The position numbers and the translations under genes are program-made. From the NCBI GenBank assembly GCA_902789425.1, contig CADANX010000004.1:1-64000 (forward strand): 64,000 nucleotides of DNA. The letters run 5' to 3'. Source of the stretch: an uncultured Erysipelotrichaceae bacterium (GTDB taxonomy: Bacteria; Bacillota_I; Bacilli_A; RF39; UBA660). The stretch's first letter is position 1. Each line of letters begins with the position of its first letter. Under the pieces are notes generated by a model. That model made no database searches. It was not told the origin of the DNA and saw only the letters and a program-made list of their open reading frames with translations. This document shows positions 16,605 to 25,321 of the stretch, piece by piece.

Positions 16605-18287
16605 ATGAAAAAGAATAGTTTTGTTGAAGGAACGCTTGTTGCGTACACGATGATTTTAATTACAAAATTACTTGGCGCAGTATATGTAATTCCTTTTTAT
16701 AAAATAATAGGTACTAGTGGTGGTGTCTTATATTCTTACGCATATAATGTTTATAATTTGTTTTTAAATATATCAACTAGTGGTATACCTACAGCTGTGA
16801 GTATAATAATTGCGGAATATAATACACTCAAACTTTTTAACGAAAGAGAAAAAGCATTTAAAGTTGCTAATAAAGTTATATCATGTATTTCCTTTATAGC
16901 ATTTATTATAATGTTTACTTTTGCAGGAAGTTTAGGAAATTTCTTTGTAAAAGATTTAGATGGTGCAACTAATATCGAAAGTATTAAACTTGTTATTAGA
17001 ACAATATCATTTTGTTTACTTGTAATTCCATTTTTAAGTGTAACAAGAGGATATCTTCAAGGAAATAAATATGTTGCAAATTCATCTGTTTCACAACTAA
17101 TAGAACAAGTAGTAAGAATAGCAGTAGTTTTAATAGGATCTTATGTAGCTATTAATTTACTTCATTTCTCAGTACCAGTTGGTGTATCATTTGCATTATC
17201 TGGAACAGTACTAGGTGGTCTTGCTGCATTCTTATATTTGAAATATAAGATTCATAAGAATAAAGCTGATTTTAGACGAAATGTAACTAGTATAAAAGAT
17301 GCAAATGTAAAAGAAAGTGAAATAATTAAAAAAATTACAATGTACGCTATACCAATTATAATAGTTTCAATTACTCAAAATATATATGATATGATTGATA
17401 TGAAACTTATACTTAAAGGTTTATATATGATTGGTTATGGAGCAAAAGACTGTGAATATATAGCAAGTATTATAGTTACTTGGACGCCTAAAATATGTAT
17501 GATTATTAATGCACTTGCAACAGGACTATGCACAAGTATTATTCCATTTGTAGTTAGTAGTTTTGTTAAGAAAGATTTTAAAGCTCTTAATGATAAATTT
17601 AATCAGGCAGTTAATACTATATTATTTATTAGTATTCCACTTGCAGCATTTTTAATTATATATTCAAAACCTGTTTATTATATATTTTATGGTGAAAGTA
17701 TATATGGGCCTGAAATACTATGTATTTTATCAATTATAAGTATAGTATTTTCAATTCAATTAGTATCTAATATGATGCTTCAAGGAATGAAAAGATATAA
17801 GATAGTTTATCTAAATACAATTGCTGGTGTCATTGTTAATTCACTTTTAGATATACCAATGATTTTACTTTTAAATAAAATTAATTTTAAACCATATCTA
17901 GGTACAATAATTGCAACATTAATAGGTGGACTTATTTCGATTATGATAATATTTATAGTGCTTAAAAGAAGATATAAATTTAAGTATAGACATATTTGGA
18001 ATGTTTTAACACATAGTTTAATAAATACATTTTTTGCAGCAATTATTATGTTTATATTAAAAGTAATTCTATTTGATAAATTTATTTTATATAAATTATT
18101 AGTTAAAGTAATTCATAGTACATATATTATTACATTCTTTGAACTTGGTGTTTGTGGATTGCTTACTTTAGGATTCTATACATATTTAACAAATAGAATT
18201 GGATTAGTAGATAAGATATTTGGTAAAAATACAATTGAAAGAGTATTAATTAAATTAAAAATTAAAAAGATAGAAGAAGAAAACTAA
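16605..18287 (+). CDS. MurJ/SpoVB-type lipid II flippase (MOP superfamily)
   Basis: A 560-residue polytopic membrane protein with about 14 hydrophobic helices. The N-terminus (NSFVEGTLVAYTMILITKLLG, YVIPFYKIIGTSGGVLYSYAY, SGIPTAVSIIIAEY) is typical of the SpoVB/YtgP branch of the MOP superfamily, which moves lipid-linked peptidoglycan precursors across the membrane. YtgP acts as MurJ in vegetative Bacillus cells, whereas SpoVB works in cortex formation; the length fits YtgP slightly better. No spore-type promoter was seen. The start has GAGGTAAG upstream and a TATAAT at about 16580. Confidence 0.88.
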   Translation: MKKNSFVEGTLVAYTMILITKLLGAVYVIPFYKIIGTSGGVLYSYAYNVYNLFLNISTSGIPTAVSIIIAEYNTLKLFNEREKAFKVANKVISCISFIAFIIMFTFAGSLGNFFVKDLDGATNIESIKLVIRTISFCLLVIPFLSVTRGYLQGNKYVANSSVSQLIEQVVRIAVVLIGSYVAINLLHFSVPVGVSFALSGTVLGGLAAFLYLKYKIHKNKADFRRNVTSIKDANVKESEIIKKITMYAIPIIIVSITQNIYDMIDMKLILKGLYMIGYGAKDCEYIASIIVTWTPKICMIINALATGLCTSIIPFVVSSFVKKDFKALNDKFNQAVNTILFISIPLAAFLIIYSKPVYYIFYGESIYGPEILCILSIISIVFSIQLVSNMMLQGMKRYKIVYLNTIAGVIVNSLLDIPMILLLNKINFKPYLGTIIATLIGGLISIMIIFIVLKRRYKFKYRHIWNVLTHSLINTFFAAIIMFILKVILFDKFILYKLLVKVIHSTYIITFFELGVCGLLTLGFYTYLTNRIGLVDKIFGKNTIERVLIKLKIKKIEEEN

Positions 18288-18307
18288 TTATTTAGTTTTT
18301 TTTTATA

Positions 18308-18336
18308 TTGTATTCCTACCAAAAAGGTAGTATAAT
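18308..18336 (+). promoter_or_regulatory. Promoter with embedded inverted repeat (suf operon)
   Basis: TTGTAT (18308-18313), 17-base spacer, TATAAT (18331-18336). Within the spacer lies a perfect inverted repeat, CTACC (18316-18320) - AAAAA - GGTAG (18326-18330), ending at the -10 edge. This is where an Rrf2-family repressor encoded just downstream could block RNA polymerase. Confidence 0.75.
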
Positions 18337-18354
18337 ACTCATGGAGTTGATAAT

Positions 18355-18753
18355 ATGAAAATATCTACAAAAGGAAGATATGCATTAATAATTATGATTG
18401 ATCTTGCAAAAAATTATAAAAATAATACATATATGCCTTTAAAAGAAATATCTGAAAATGAAAATATTTCACTTAAATATTTAGAAAAAATAATGATGAT
18501 GTTAAATAAAAATGATTTTTTAGATGTTTCAAGAGGTAATAATGGAGGCTATAAATTAAAAAAAGAACCAAAAGAATATAATGTAGGCGATATTCTAAGA
18601 CTTACCGAAGGTGATATGGCACCAATTAGTTGTATTACTAATAATTCTTTTTGTAAGAATAAAAATAACTGTAAAACGTTTAAGTTCTATGATGGTTTAT
18701 ACGATGAAATCAATAATTATATAGATAGTAAAACACTAGAGGATTTTATGTAA
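18355..18753 (+). CDS. Rrf2/IscR-family transcriptional regulator
   Basis: 132-residue winged-helix protein of the Rrf2 family. The N-terminus (MKISTKGRYALIIMIDLA) and the wing region (VSRGNNGGYKLKK) are typical. Three cysteines, C93, C100 and C106, sit where IscR and NsrR bind an Fe-S cluster, with spacing C-x6-C-x5-C. Its gene heads the sufCBD genes (11-base gap to sufC), and the inverted repeat in its promoter suggests autoregulation, so an Fe-S- or NO-sensing repressor of the SUF operon is the likely role. The other option in this family, CymR for cysteine metabolism, lacks these cysteines. Confidence 0.9.
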   Translation: MKISTKGRYALIIMIDLAKNYKNNTYMPLKEISENENISLKYLEKIMMMLNKNDFLDVSRGNNGGYKLKKEPKEYNVGDILRLTEGDMAPISCITNNSFCKNKNNCKTFKFYDGLYDEINNYIDSKTLEDFM

Positions 18754-18764
18754 GGAGTGGTAAT

Positions 18765-19496
18765 ATGTTATTAGAAATAGATAATTTATATACATCTGCA
18801 TTAGATGATAAAAATAAAGAAATATTAAAAGGATTAAATTTAAAGATTAATAAGGGTGAAATCCACGTTATTATGGGACCTAATGGAAGTGGTAAATCAA
18901 CTCTTGCAAACACAATTATGAATAGTCCAAAATATATTATTAATAATGGTACTATTAAATTCGATGGTGAAATAATTAATGATATGTCTACAGATAAAAT
19001 AGCAAAAAAAGGAATATTTATGTCTTTTCAAACACCTGAAGAAATACCAGGTATAAGTGTTGCTCATTTTCTTAAAACAGCTAAGACTTCTGTATCTGAT
19101 GAAAAGATTAATTTATTTCATTTTTCAAAACAAAATGAAGAAAATATGGATAAATTAAAAATTAATAAAGATTATATTAATAGAGATTTAAATGTTGGTT
19201 TTTCAGGTGGAGAAAAAAAGAAAAATGAAATACTTCAACTTCTTACTTTAAATCCAAAACTAGCAATACTTGATGAAATTGATTCAGGTCTTGATGTTGA
19301 TGCAATTAAAATAGTATCAAAAGGTATTAAAATGTTTAAAAATGAAAATAATTCAGTTCTTATAATTACTCATTCTACAAAAATATTAAAAGAATTAGAT
19401 GTAGATTATGTTCATATATTAAAAAATGGAAAAATTATAAAATCAGGTGATGGATCTTTAGCTAAGAAAATTGAAGAAGAAGGATATAATGAATAA
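18765..19496 (+). CDS. sufC: Fe-S cluster assembly ATPase SufC
   Basis: ABC-type ATPase of the SufBC(2)D scaffold complex. Walker A GPNGSGKS (38-45), the SufC-specific MSFQTPEEIPGIS stretch, the signature FSGGEKKKNE, and Walker B LAILDEIDSGLD are all present. 243 residues, typical. AAGGAGTGG ribosome site. It overlaps sufB by 8 bases. Confidence 0.96.
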   Translation: MLLEIDNLYTSALDDKNKEILKGLNLKINKGEIHVIMGPNGSGKSTLANTIMNSPKYIINNGTIKFDGEIINDMSTDKIAKKGIFMSFQTPEEIPGISVAHFLKTAKTSVSDEKINLFHFSKQNEENMDKLKINKDYINRDLNVGFSGGEKKKNEILQLLTLNPKLAILDEIDSGLDVDAIKIVSKGIKMFKNENNSVLIITHSTKILKELDVDYVHILKNGKIIKSGDGSLAKKIEEEGYNE

Positions 19497-20889
19497 AGAA
19501 TTATTAGTAAAAGATGATTTAGAAAATATTTATAATAAAAAAGCTAAAGATAATTCAATAAAAAAAGAAATAGGTATAAATGAAGAAATTGTAAGAAGAA
19601 TATCTAAAGAAAAAGGTGAACCAGATTGGGCACTTGATATAAGACTTAAAGCACTAGATCTTTTTTATAAACTTGAATATCCTACATGGGGACCTGATTT
19701 AAGTTATTTAGACATAAGTAAAATTGCAACATATGTTAAACCAAATTCTAAGATGAATGATTCATGGGAAGAAGTTCCTGATGAAATAAAAGATGTATTT
19801 GACGCACTTGGTATTCCAGAATCAGAAAGAGAATCAATGTCTGGAGTAGGTGCACAGTTTGATTCAGAAATGATATATCATAATATTAGTGAAGAATTAA
19901 AAGATAAAGGTGTTATATATGTTAATTTTGATGATGCTATGAAAAATTATCCTGATTTGGTAAAAAAATATTTTTCTAAAGCAGTTCCTCTTTCTGATCA
20001 TAAGTTTATAGCACTTCATTATGCATTATTTTCAGGTGGTTCATTTGTGTATGTACCAAAAGGTGTTAAACTTGATAAACCACTTCAATCATATTTTAGA
20101 TTAAATTCAAAAGGGTCAGGTCAATTTGAACATACTTTAATAGTATTAGAAGAAGGTTCATCTATAGAATTTATCGAAGGATGTTCTGCTCCTGGATATA
20201 ATGAATTAAATCTTCATGCAGGATGTGTTGAATTATTCATAAATGATAATGCATCATTAAAGTTTTCAACAATAGAAAACTGGTCTAGAAATATGATGAA
20301 TTTAAATACAAAAAAAGCTATAGTTTCTAAAAATGCAAAAATAGAGTGGATTACAGGATCGTTTGGTTCAAAAGTATCAATGCTTTATCCTATGAGTATT
20401 TTAAATGGAGAAAATGCTAAATGTGAATTTACAGGTATATCTTTTGCAGGAAAAGGACAAAATTTAGATACTGGTGTTAAAATTGTTCATAATGCAAAAA
20501 ATACTTCTTCATTAGTTAATTCAAAATCAATTTCAAAAGATGGAGGAATATGTACTTTTAGAAGTAATATATTAATAAAAGAAAATGCTTTAAAATCAAA
20601 AGTACTTATGAACTGTGAATCACTTATGATGGATAATAAATCAAAATCAGATACTATTCCTGTATGTAATATTTTAAATGATGATGTAATGTTTTCTCAT
20701 GAAGCAAAAATAGGAAAGATATCAGATGAAGCAATATTTTATTTAATGAGTAGAGGAATAAGTGAAAAAGATGCTAAATCATTAATAGTTAGAGGTTTTG
20801 CTGAACCAATTGCTAAATCTTTTCCTGTAGAATATGCGGTAGAAATGAATAGACTTATTGATTTAGAACTAGAAGGGAGTATTGGATAA
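19489..20889 (+). CDS. sufB: Fe-S cluster assembly scaffold SufB
   Basis: SufB forms the beta-helix scaffold on which Fe-S clusters are built. Typical blocks are PDWALDIRLKALD, VGAQFDSEMIYHN, KGVKLDKPLQSYFRLN, EGCSAPGY and, near the C-terminus, HEAKIGKISDEAIFYLMSRG with the SRG-I-S-E-x-(D/E)-A signature. I place the start at 19489 (ATG inside the end of sufC, AGAAGGA upstream), giving 466 residues; an ATG at 19471 would add six Lys-rich residues and has no ribosome site. Its stop overlaps the sufD start (TAATG). Confidence 0.95.
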   Translation: MNKELLVKDDLENIYNKKAKDNSIKKEIGINEEIVRRISKEKGEPDWALDIRLKALDLFYKLEYPTWGPDLSYLDISKIATYVKPNSKMNDSWEEVPDEIKDVFDALGIPESERESMSGVGAQFDSEMIYHNISEELKDKGVIYVNFDDAMKNYPDLVKKYFSKAVPLSDHKFIALHYALFSGGSFVYVPKGVKLDKPLQSYFRLNSKGSGQFEHTLIVLEEGSSIEFIEGCSAPGYNELNLHAGCVELFINDNASLKFSTIENWSRNMMNLNTKKAIVSKNAKIEWITGSFGSKVSMLYPMSILNGENAKCEFTGISFAGKGQNLDTGVKIVHNAKNTSSLVNSKSISKDGGICTFRSNILIKENALKSKVLMNCESLMMDNKSKSDTIPVCNILNDDVMFSHEAKIGKISDEAIFYLMSRGISEKDAKSLIVRGFAEPIAKSFPVEYAVEMNRLIDLELEGSIG

Positions 20890-21875
20890 TGAAATATAAT
20901 TTAAATAAGACTCCTATTAGAACTAATAAAGGGTATAATATTAATGATTTTAAATTAGATATAAATATTCCTGAAATAAAAGAGTTTTCAAAATTTAAAA
21001 CTAATATAGATAATATAAAAAGTTCTATAACTACTTCTTTTGAAAGTAAAATTGGTATTAATTTTAATAAATGTTATAAATTGGATATAGATATAGAAAA
21101 TAAAGATAATTATTTTGAATATATATTTAATGAAGATATTCTTGTAAATGAAATTAATTTTAATATAAAAAATGATTCAAATATATTTATTAAATATATA
21201 TCTGATAAAGAAGTATATAATAATGTAAAAATAAATATTAATACGAGTAAAAATATTAATACAAATGTAACAATATTAAATAATTTAAATAATGAATCAT
21301 CTAATTTTATGAATATTAATAGTTTGCTTAATGAAAATTCATCAGTAATTTTAAATTTTATTGATATTGGTTCTAAAAATAAAATATCAAATATTACATC
21401 AACTTTACATAAGAATTCTAAGTATGAACTTAATAATATTTATGTAGGTAAAAAAGATAATAAAATTGATATGAATTTTTATGCTGAAAATAAAGAAGAA
21501 AATACAGTAAGTAAGATTGTTTCAGAAGGTGCTCTTACTAGTAATGCTATTAAACATTTTAAAGGTACAATTGATTTTATAAAAGGTTGTAAAAATTCTA
21601 TAGGTGAAGAAAATGAAAACTGTGTTTTACTAAGTGAAAATGCAAAATCAATTTCACTTCCAATGCTTCTTTGTCATGAAGATGACGTAAAAGGATCACA
21701 TGGAGTATCTACTGGTAAAATAGATTTAGAAAAATTGTTTTATATAAAGAGTAGAGGAATTAGTGAAAAGGATGCAAAAAAATTAATTATTTTTTCAAAC
21801 TTTAATAAAGTTATAAATAATGTTCCAAATGAAATAAAAGAAGAAATAATAAAAGTTTTAAATGACATAATTTAA
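20889..21875 (+). CDS. sufD: SufD-like Fe-S assembly protein (diverged)
   Basis: 328 residues. The N-terminal two thirds are Asn/Ile/Lys-rich and diverged, with beta-helix character, but the C-terminus is clearly SufB/SufD: LPMLLCHEDDVKGSHGVSTG followed by LFYIKSRGISEKDAKKLII. The conserved Cys and His of SufD lie in LLCHEDDVKGSHG. It is shorter than typical SufD (~420-440). Coupled to sufB by a one-base overlap. A terminator follows, so neither the cysteine desulfurase SufS nor SufU is in this operon. Confidence 0.88.
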   Translation: MKYNLNKTPIRTNKGYNINDFKLDINIPEIKEFSKFKTNIDNIKSSITTSFESKIGINFNKCYKLDIDIENKDNYFEYIFNEDILVNEINFNIKNDSNIFIKYISDKEVYNNVKININTSKNINTNVTILNNLNNESSNFMNINSLLNENSSVILNFIDIGSKNKISNITSTLHKNSKYELNNIYVGKKDNKIDMNFYAENKEENTVSKIVSEGALTSNAIKHFKGTIDFIKGCKNSIGEENENCVLLSENAKSISLPMLLCHEDDVKGSHGVSTGKIDLEKLFYIKSRGISEKDAKKLIIFSNFNKVINNVPNEIKEEIIKVLNDII

Positions 21876-21888
21876 TGTCATTTTTTTT
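21861..21888 (+). terminator. Terminator of the suf operon
   Basis: AATGACAT (21861-21868) and ATGTCATT (21875-21882), then a T run. Confidence 0.85.
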
Positions 21889-21891
21889 GCA

Positions 21892-21923
21892 TAAAAAAAG
21901 TATTCTTAGAATACTAAGAATAC
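21892..21923 (-). terminator. Terminator of uppP
   Basis: On the minus strand GTATTCTTAG and CTAAGAATAC form a 10-base stem, followed by seven T (plus-strand A run 21892-21898). It overlaps the end of the gene. Confidence 0.85.
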
Positions 21924-22706
21924 AATTAAACCAAGTATAAAACAATATGCTGAGAAATAAATAAGTTTATTACTTTTAAATGCATTAATAAATAGTTTTG
22001 CTGAATAATAAGTAACTATCGCAGATGCTATCATACTTAGTGAATATGGTACAAATAAATCACCTAAATTACCAGAACTTACTAAATCACTAACACCAAG
22101 TACCATTGATGCTAAACTAATTGGTATATATAACATAAATGTATAATTCAATGTTGTTTCTTTATCTAAATCAACTTGTGTTGATCCAAATACTGTAGTT
22201 CCACTACGGCTTATACCAGGTATTAATGCAATAGCTTGAAATAATCCAATTATTAAAGCATCTTTAAATGACATTGTTTCTTTAGTTTTATATCCTCTTC
22301 TATCCTTACAAATATAAAGAAGAAGTGCTGTTACTATAAACATAAGTCCAACAAGTTTAGTTGTAAAATATGATTCTAATATATCTTTTAAGAATATACC
22401 AATTAAACCAGCTGGAATTGTTCCTATAACAATCATCCATGCATAATTATAATTTGCTTTATATTTTTTATTTTTAGTTTTTATGTATTTAAAAAAGTCT
22501 GTAATAATGGCTATTAACTCTTTTCTATATAAAAATAATATAGCTATAAGTGAACCAAAATTAGCAATTATTTCAAAGTTTAAATCACTTAATACTTCAT
22601 CATTTAAAAATGATTTAAAAACTCTCAAATGTCCTGATGATGAAATAGGAAGTGGTTCAGTAAATCCTTGCAATATTCCAAGTAAAACATATTTTATTAT
22701 TGTCAT
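21906..22706 (-). CDS. uppP: Undecaprenyl-diphosphatase UppP (BacA)
   Basis: Integral membrane phosphatase that converts undecaprenyl diphosphate to the monophosphate carrier for wall synthesis; overexpression gives bacitracin resistance. 266 residues with about eight hydrophobic helices and both family motifs: GFTEPLPISSSGHL (about 15-28; usually TE-(F/W)-LPISSTGH) and PGISRSGTT in the middle. AAGAGGTGAT ribosome site. It is the only minus-strand gene in its neighbourhood, between suf and a small membrane-protein gene. Confidence 0.95.
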   Translation of the reverse strand: MTIIKYVLLGILQGFTEPLPISSSGHLRVFKSFLNDEVLSDLNFEIIANFGSLIAILFLYRKELIAIITDFFKYIKTKNKKYKANYNYAWMIVIGTIPAGLIGIFLKDILESYFTTKLVGLMFIVTALLLYICKDRRGYKTKETMSFKDALIIGLFQAIALIPGISRSGTTVFGSTQVDLDKETTLNYTFMLYIPISLASMVLGVSDLVSSGNLGDLFVPYSLSMIASAIVTYYSAKLFINAFKSNKLIYFSAYCFILGLIVFLVF

Positions 22707-22778
22707 TTTATCACCTCTTATTATAATTATATAATAAATTTTAAAAATAATAAATACAATATTTATAGGTGATATAAT

Positions 22779-23000
22779 TTGGCTTTAAAATTTTTTATGT
22801 TTTTATTTGGTTTTGGTTTAACAATTATTAGTTGTACATATATTATTTTCTATTTGAATTTACTAAGTATTGGGTATAATTTTTTTGAATATGTAAAATT
22901 TATAACTAGAAGAATAGAGTGTTTAAATATTTTTGTTGGTATGTTTTTGATGTTTATAACTATGGTTGATTTTGGAGGAAAAGATGAATTTTATTTATGA
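22779..23000 (+). CDS. Small two-helix membrane protein, TTG start
   Basis: 73 residues with two hydrophobic helices (about 5-30 and 48-66). The only start that fits the ribosome site (AGGTGAT at 22767-22773) is TTG at 22779. The stop is TGA, one of the very few TGA stops in the window. Its end overlaps the start of the next gene, implying coupled expression. Family unknown. Confidence 0.6.
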   Translation: MALKFFMFLFGFGLTIISCTYIIFYLNLLSIGYNFFEYVKFITRRIECLNIFVGMFLMFITMVDFGGKDEFYL

Positions 23001-23622
23001 TATAACTTTAAATTTTAAAAAAGAATATTTAAGTTTTTATGAATGGAGAGATGAAGATAATCCTATTTTTATTTTAAAGATACCTTTAATAAAAGTATCA
23101 GAAAATACTTTTTTAGATATAAAAAATAATAATGTTATTTTTTATAATGATTTAATTAATTTAATAAAAAATAAAACTGAAATATATAGTCCAAGTTCAG
23201 TAAAAATAAATAAGTATTCTTTCTTACTTGCATATGAAGAAGAAGTACTTGCATTAATGCTTGATGAAAATAAAAAAGTGATTAAAAAAAGTAGTCTTAG
23301 TATAGATGAAGAAAATGATGTACTTAATATGCTTCCTTTAATTAAAAATACTTTTATAGATTATAAAGTTTTAAACAAGAAAAGAATTAATTTATCATTT
23401 AAAACAAGAAGTGAAAAAGAAAGAATTAAAAAATTAGAAAAACTATTAAATAAAATAATGATACAAAAAAAATATGATTTTTTAAAATACATTTATTATG
23501 AAATATATTTAGAAAAAAGTGATGACATTAATAAAATTTATATAAAATTATTAAATATAATAAAGAATTATGATGATAGAATTAATAAATTTGATGAAAT
23601 AGTTAATTTAGTTTATAAATAA
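22984..23622 (+). CDS. YjbA/DUF3603-like protein
   Basis: 212 residues, soluble, ending in a Lys-rich helical part. The N-terminal half resembles the YjbA (UPF0736/DUF3603) family: IYDITLNF, then FYEWR-x-ED, IPLIKVSENTFLDI, and later a strand pair with LSFKTRSEKERIKKLEKLL. The family's function is unknown. The start at 22984 has GGAGGAA just upstream and overlaps the end of the upstream small membrane protein; the ATG at 22966 is less likely. The family assignment is from memory of the consensus and is moderate. Confidence 0.6.
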   Translation: MNFIYDITLNFKKEYLSFYEWRDEDNPIFILKIPLIKVSENTFLDIKNNNVIFYNDLINLIKNKTEIYSPSSVKINKYSFLLAYEEEVLALMLDENKKVIKKSSLSIDEENDVLNMLPLIKNTFIDYKVLNKKRINLSFKTRSEKERIKKLEKLLNKIMIQKKYDFLKYIYYEIYLEKSDDINKIYIKLLNIIKNYDDRINKFDEIVNLVYK

Positions 23623-23668
23623 TGTATAAAAAATAAAATATAGTAAAAATTATACTTAAGGAGGCATT

Positions 23669-24208
23669 ATGAAAAAAATATTATTATCGTTATTAATTAT
23701 TTTAATAAGTGGTTGTTCTTTAAATATGAATCTAACACCAAAACAAACTGTTGAAAACTATTTAAACAAATATAAAAGTGAGCATAATGATGTTGTATCA
23801 CAATTAAAAGAAACAATAGATGCAGCTTTTGATAAAGATGAATATAAAGAAAGATATAAAACTCTTATGCTTAATCAATATAAAAAGTTAGAATATAAAG
23901 TAACAGATGAAATAACTGAATCAGATTCAGCAGTAGTGGAGGTCGAAGTCAAAGTATTAGATTATGGAACTGCATCAAAAAATGCTGATGAGTATTTACT
24001 CGAACATAAAGAAGAATTCTTAGATGAAAATAAGAAACTTGATAATGATAAGTTTCAAGATTATAAATTATCTTTAATGGAAAAAGTAAAAGATGAGGTA
24101 ACCTATACAATTGAATTTAATTTAACCAAAGATGATAAAGGTAAATGGGAAATAGATAGTTTAAGTGATAATGATCTTGAAAAATTACATGGTATTTATA
24201 TAGGCTAA
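23669..24208 (+). CDS. Lipoprotein with NTF2-like character (unknown function)
   Basis: 179-residue lipoprotein: the signal peptide ends in the lipobox ISGC (Cys at about 16). The mature part starts with a helix typical of secreted NTF2-like/DUF4878 proteins (TPKQTVENYLNKYK) and ends with strands that finish in KGKWEIDSLSDNDL. AAGGAGGC ribosome site. The exact function is unknown; such proteins often bind small ligands or sit near wall enzymes, and a carboxypeptidase gene follows after a terminator. Confidence 0.72.
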   Translation: MKKILLSLLIILISGCSLNMNLTPKQTVENYLNKYKSEHNDVVSQLKETIDAAFDKDEYKERYKTLMLNQYKKLEYKVTDEITESDSAVVEVEVKVLDYGTASKNADEYLLEHKEEFLDENKKLDNDKFQDYKLSLMEKVKDEVTYTIEFNLTKDDKGKWEIDSLSDNDLEKLHGIYIG

Positions 24209-24227
24209 TTATTTAGTCTATTTTTTA
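24200..24227 (+). terminator. Terminator
   Basis: ATAGGCTAA (24200-24208) and TTAGTCTAT (24213-24221) pair with one G-U, followed by T residues. Confidence 0.75.
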
Positions 24228-24248
24228 TTTATACTCATATATTTTAAT

Positions 24249-25253
24249 ATGAAAAAAATATTATTAATTATTTTATTATTAATGCCTATAAAAGTACTTG
24301 CATTATCTGTACCTAGTAACAATGCTATTTTAATGGATAAAGATACTGGAAGAGTAATATACTCAAAAAATATTCATGATAAGCATTTAATTGCATCAAC
24401 TACTAAAATAATGACTGCTATTATAGCTATAGAATCAGGTAAACTAGAAGATAAAGTAAAAATAAATGAAAAAGTACTAAAATCATATGGTTCTGGAATA
24501 TATATTAGTGTAGGTGAAAAAATATCTCTTAGGAATCTAGTTTATGGACTTCTTTTAAGAAGTGGGAATGATGCTGCTATTGCAATTGAGGAATATCTTG
24601 GTGGACACGAAAAATTTATTTATCTAATGAATAAAAAAGCAAAAGAAATAGGAATGAAAAATACTGTTTTTTATAATTCAAGTGGACTCGATGAAGAAAA
24701 AGGTAATTTATCCACAACATATGATATGGCTCTTTTAATGAAGTATGCTATGAATAATTATGAATTTGCAAATATTTCATCAACAAAAAAGATTAAGATT
24801 AAAACAAATTATAAAACTTATATTTGGACTAATAAGAATAAATTATTATTTAAATATAAATATGCAAATAGTGGTAAAACAGGTTATACAAAAAAAGCAA
24901 AAAGAACTTTAGTTACTAGCGCATCAAAAAATGATGTTAATCTAATAGTTGTAACATTTAATGATCCGGATGATTTTGATACTCATAAAAGATTATATGA
25001 ATATGCTTTTAATAATTATAAAAAGTATTTAATTATTAATAGGAAAAGTAAAATAGCTAATAAAAAGTATAAAAATAAATTATATATAAAAAACAACTAT
25101 TATTATTTATTAAAAGATAATGAAAAAGAACTAATTAGTAAAAAAGCATATTTATATAAATCTATAAAAAAGGATAATAAAGTAGGTTATATTGAAGTTA
25201 AATTTAAAAATAAAATAGTTCATAAAGAATATATTTACGTAAAGGTTAAGTAG
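24249..25253 (+). CDS. D-alanyl-D-alanine carboxypeptidase (PBP5/DacF type)
   Basis: Penicillin-binding protein that trims the terminal D-Ala of peptidoglycan stem peptides. The signal peptide covers about residues 1-19. Active-site motifs are S-T-T-K (50-53), S-G-N near 107, and K-T-G near 213. 334 residues: the catalytic domain is complete, and the C-terminal part is shorter and Lys/Tyr-rich compared with DacA. Within the family DacA, DacB and DacF cannot be told apart safely. There is no Shine-Dalgarno; CATATATTTTAATATG directly precedes the gene, suggesting a leaderless or very short-leader transcript. Confidence 0.9.
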   Translation: MKKILLIILLLMPIKVLALSVPSNNAILMDKDTGRVIYSKNIHDKHLIASTTKIMTAIIAIESGKLEDKVKINEKVLKSYGSGIYISVGEKISLRNLVYGLLLRSGNDAAIAIEEYLGGHEKFIYLMNKKAKEIGMKNTVFYNSSGLDEEKGNLSTTYDMALLMKYAMNNYEFANISSTKKIKIKTNYKTYIWTNKNKLLFKYKYANSGKTGYTKKAKRTLVTSASKNDVNLIVVTFNDPDDFDTHKRLYEYAFNNYKKYLIINRKSKIANKKYKNKLYIKNNYYYLLKDNEKELISKKAYLYKSIKKDNKVGYIEVKFKNKIVHKEYIYVKVK

Positions 25254-25321
25254 TAAAGTCCTTTTTTTTTGCGTAAAAAGAATAAAAATGATATACTATT
25301 AACCAAGTTGGAGGTTAATCT

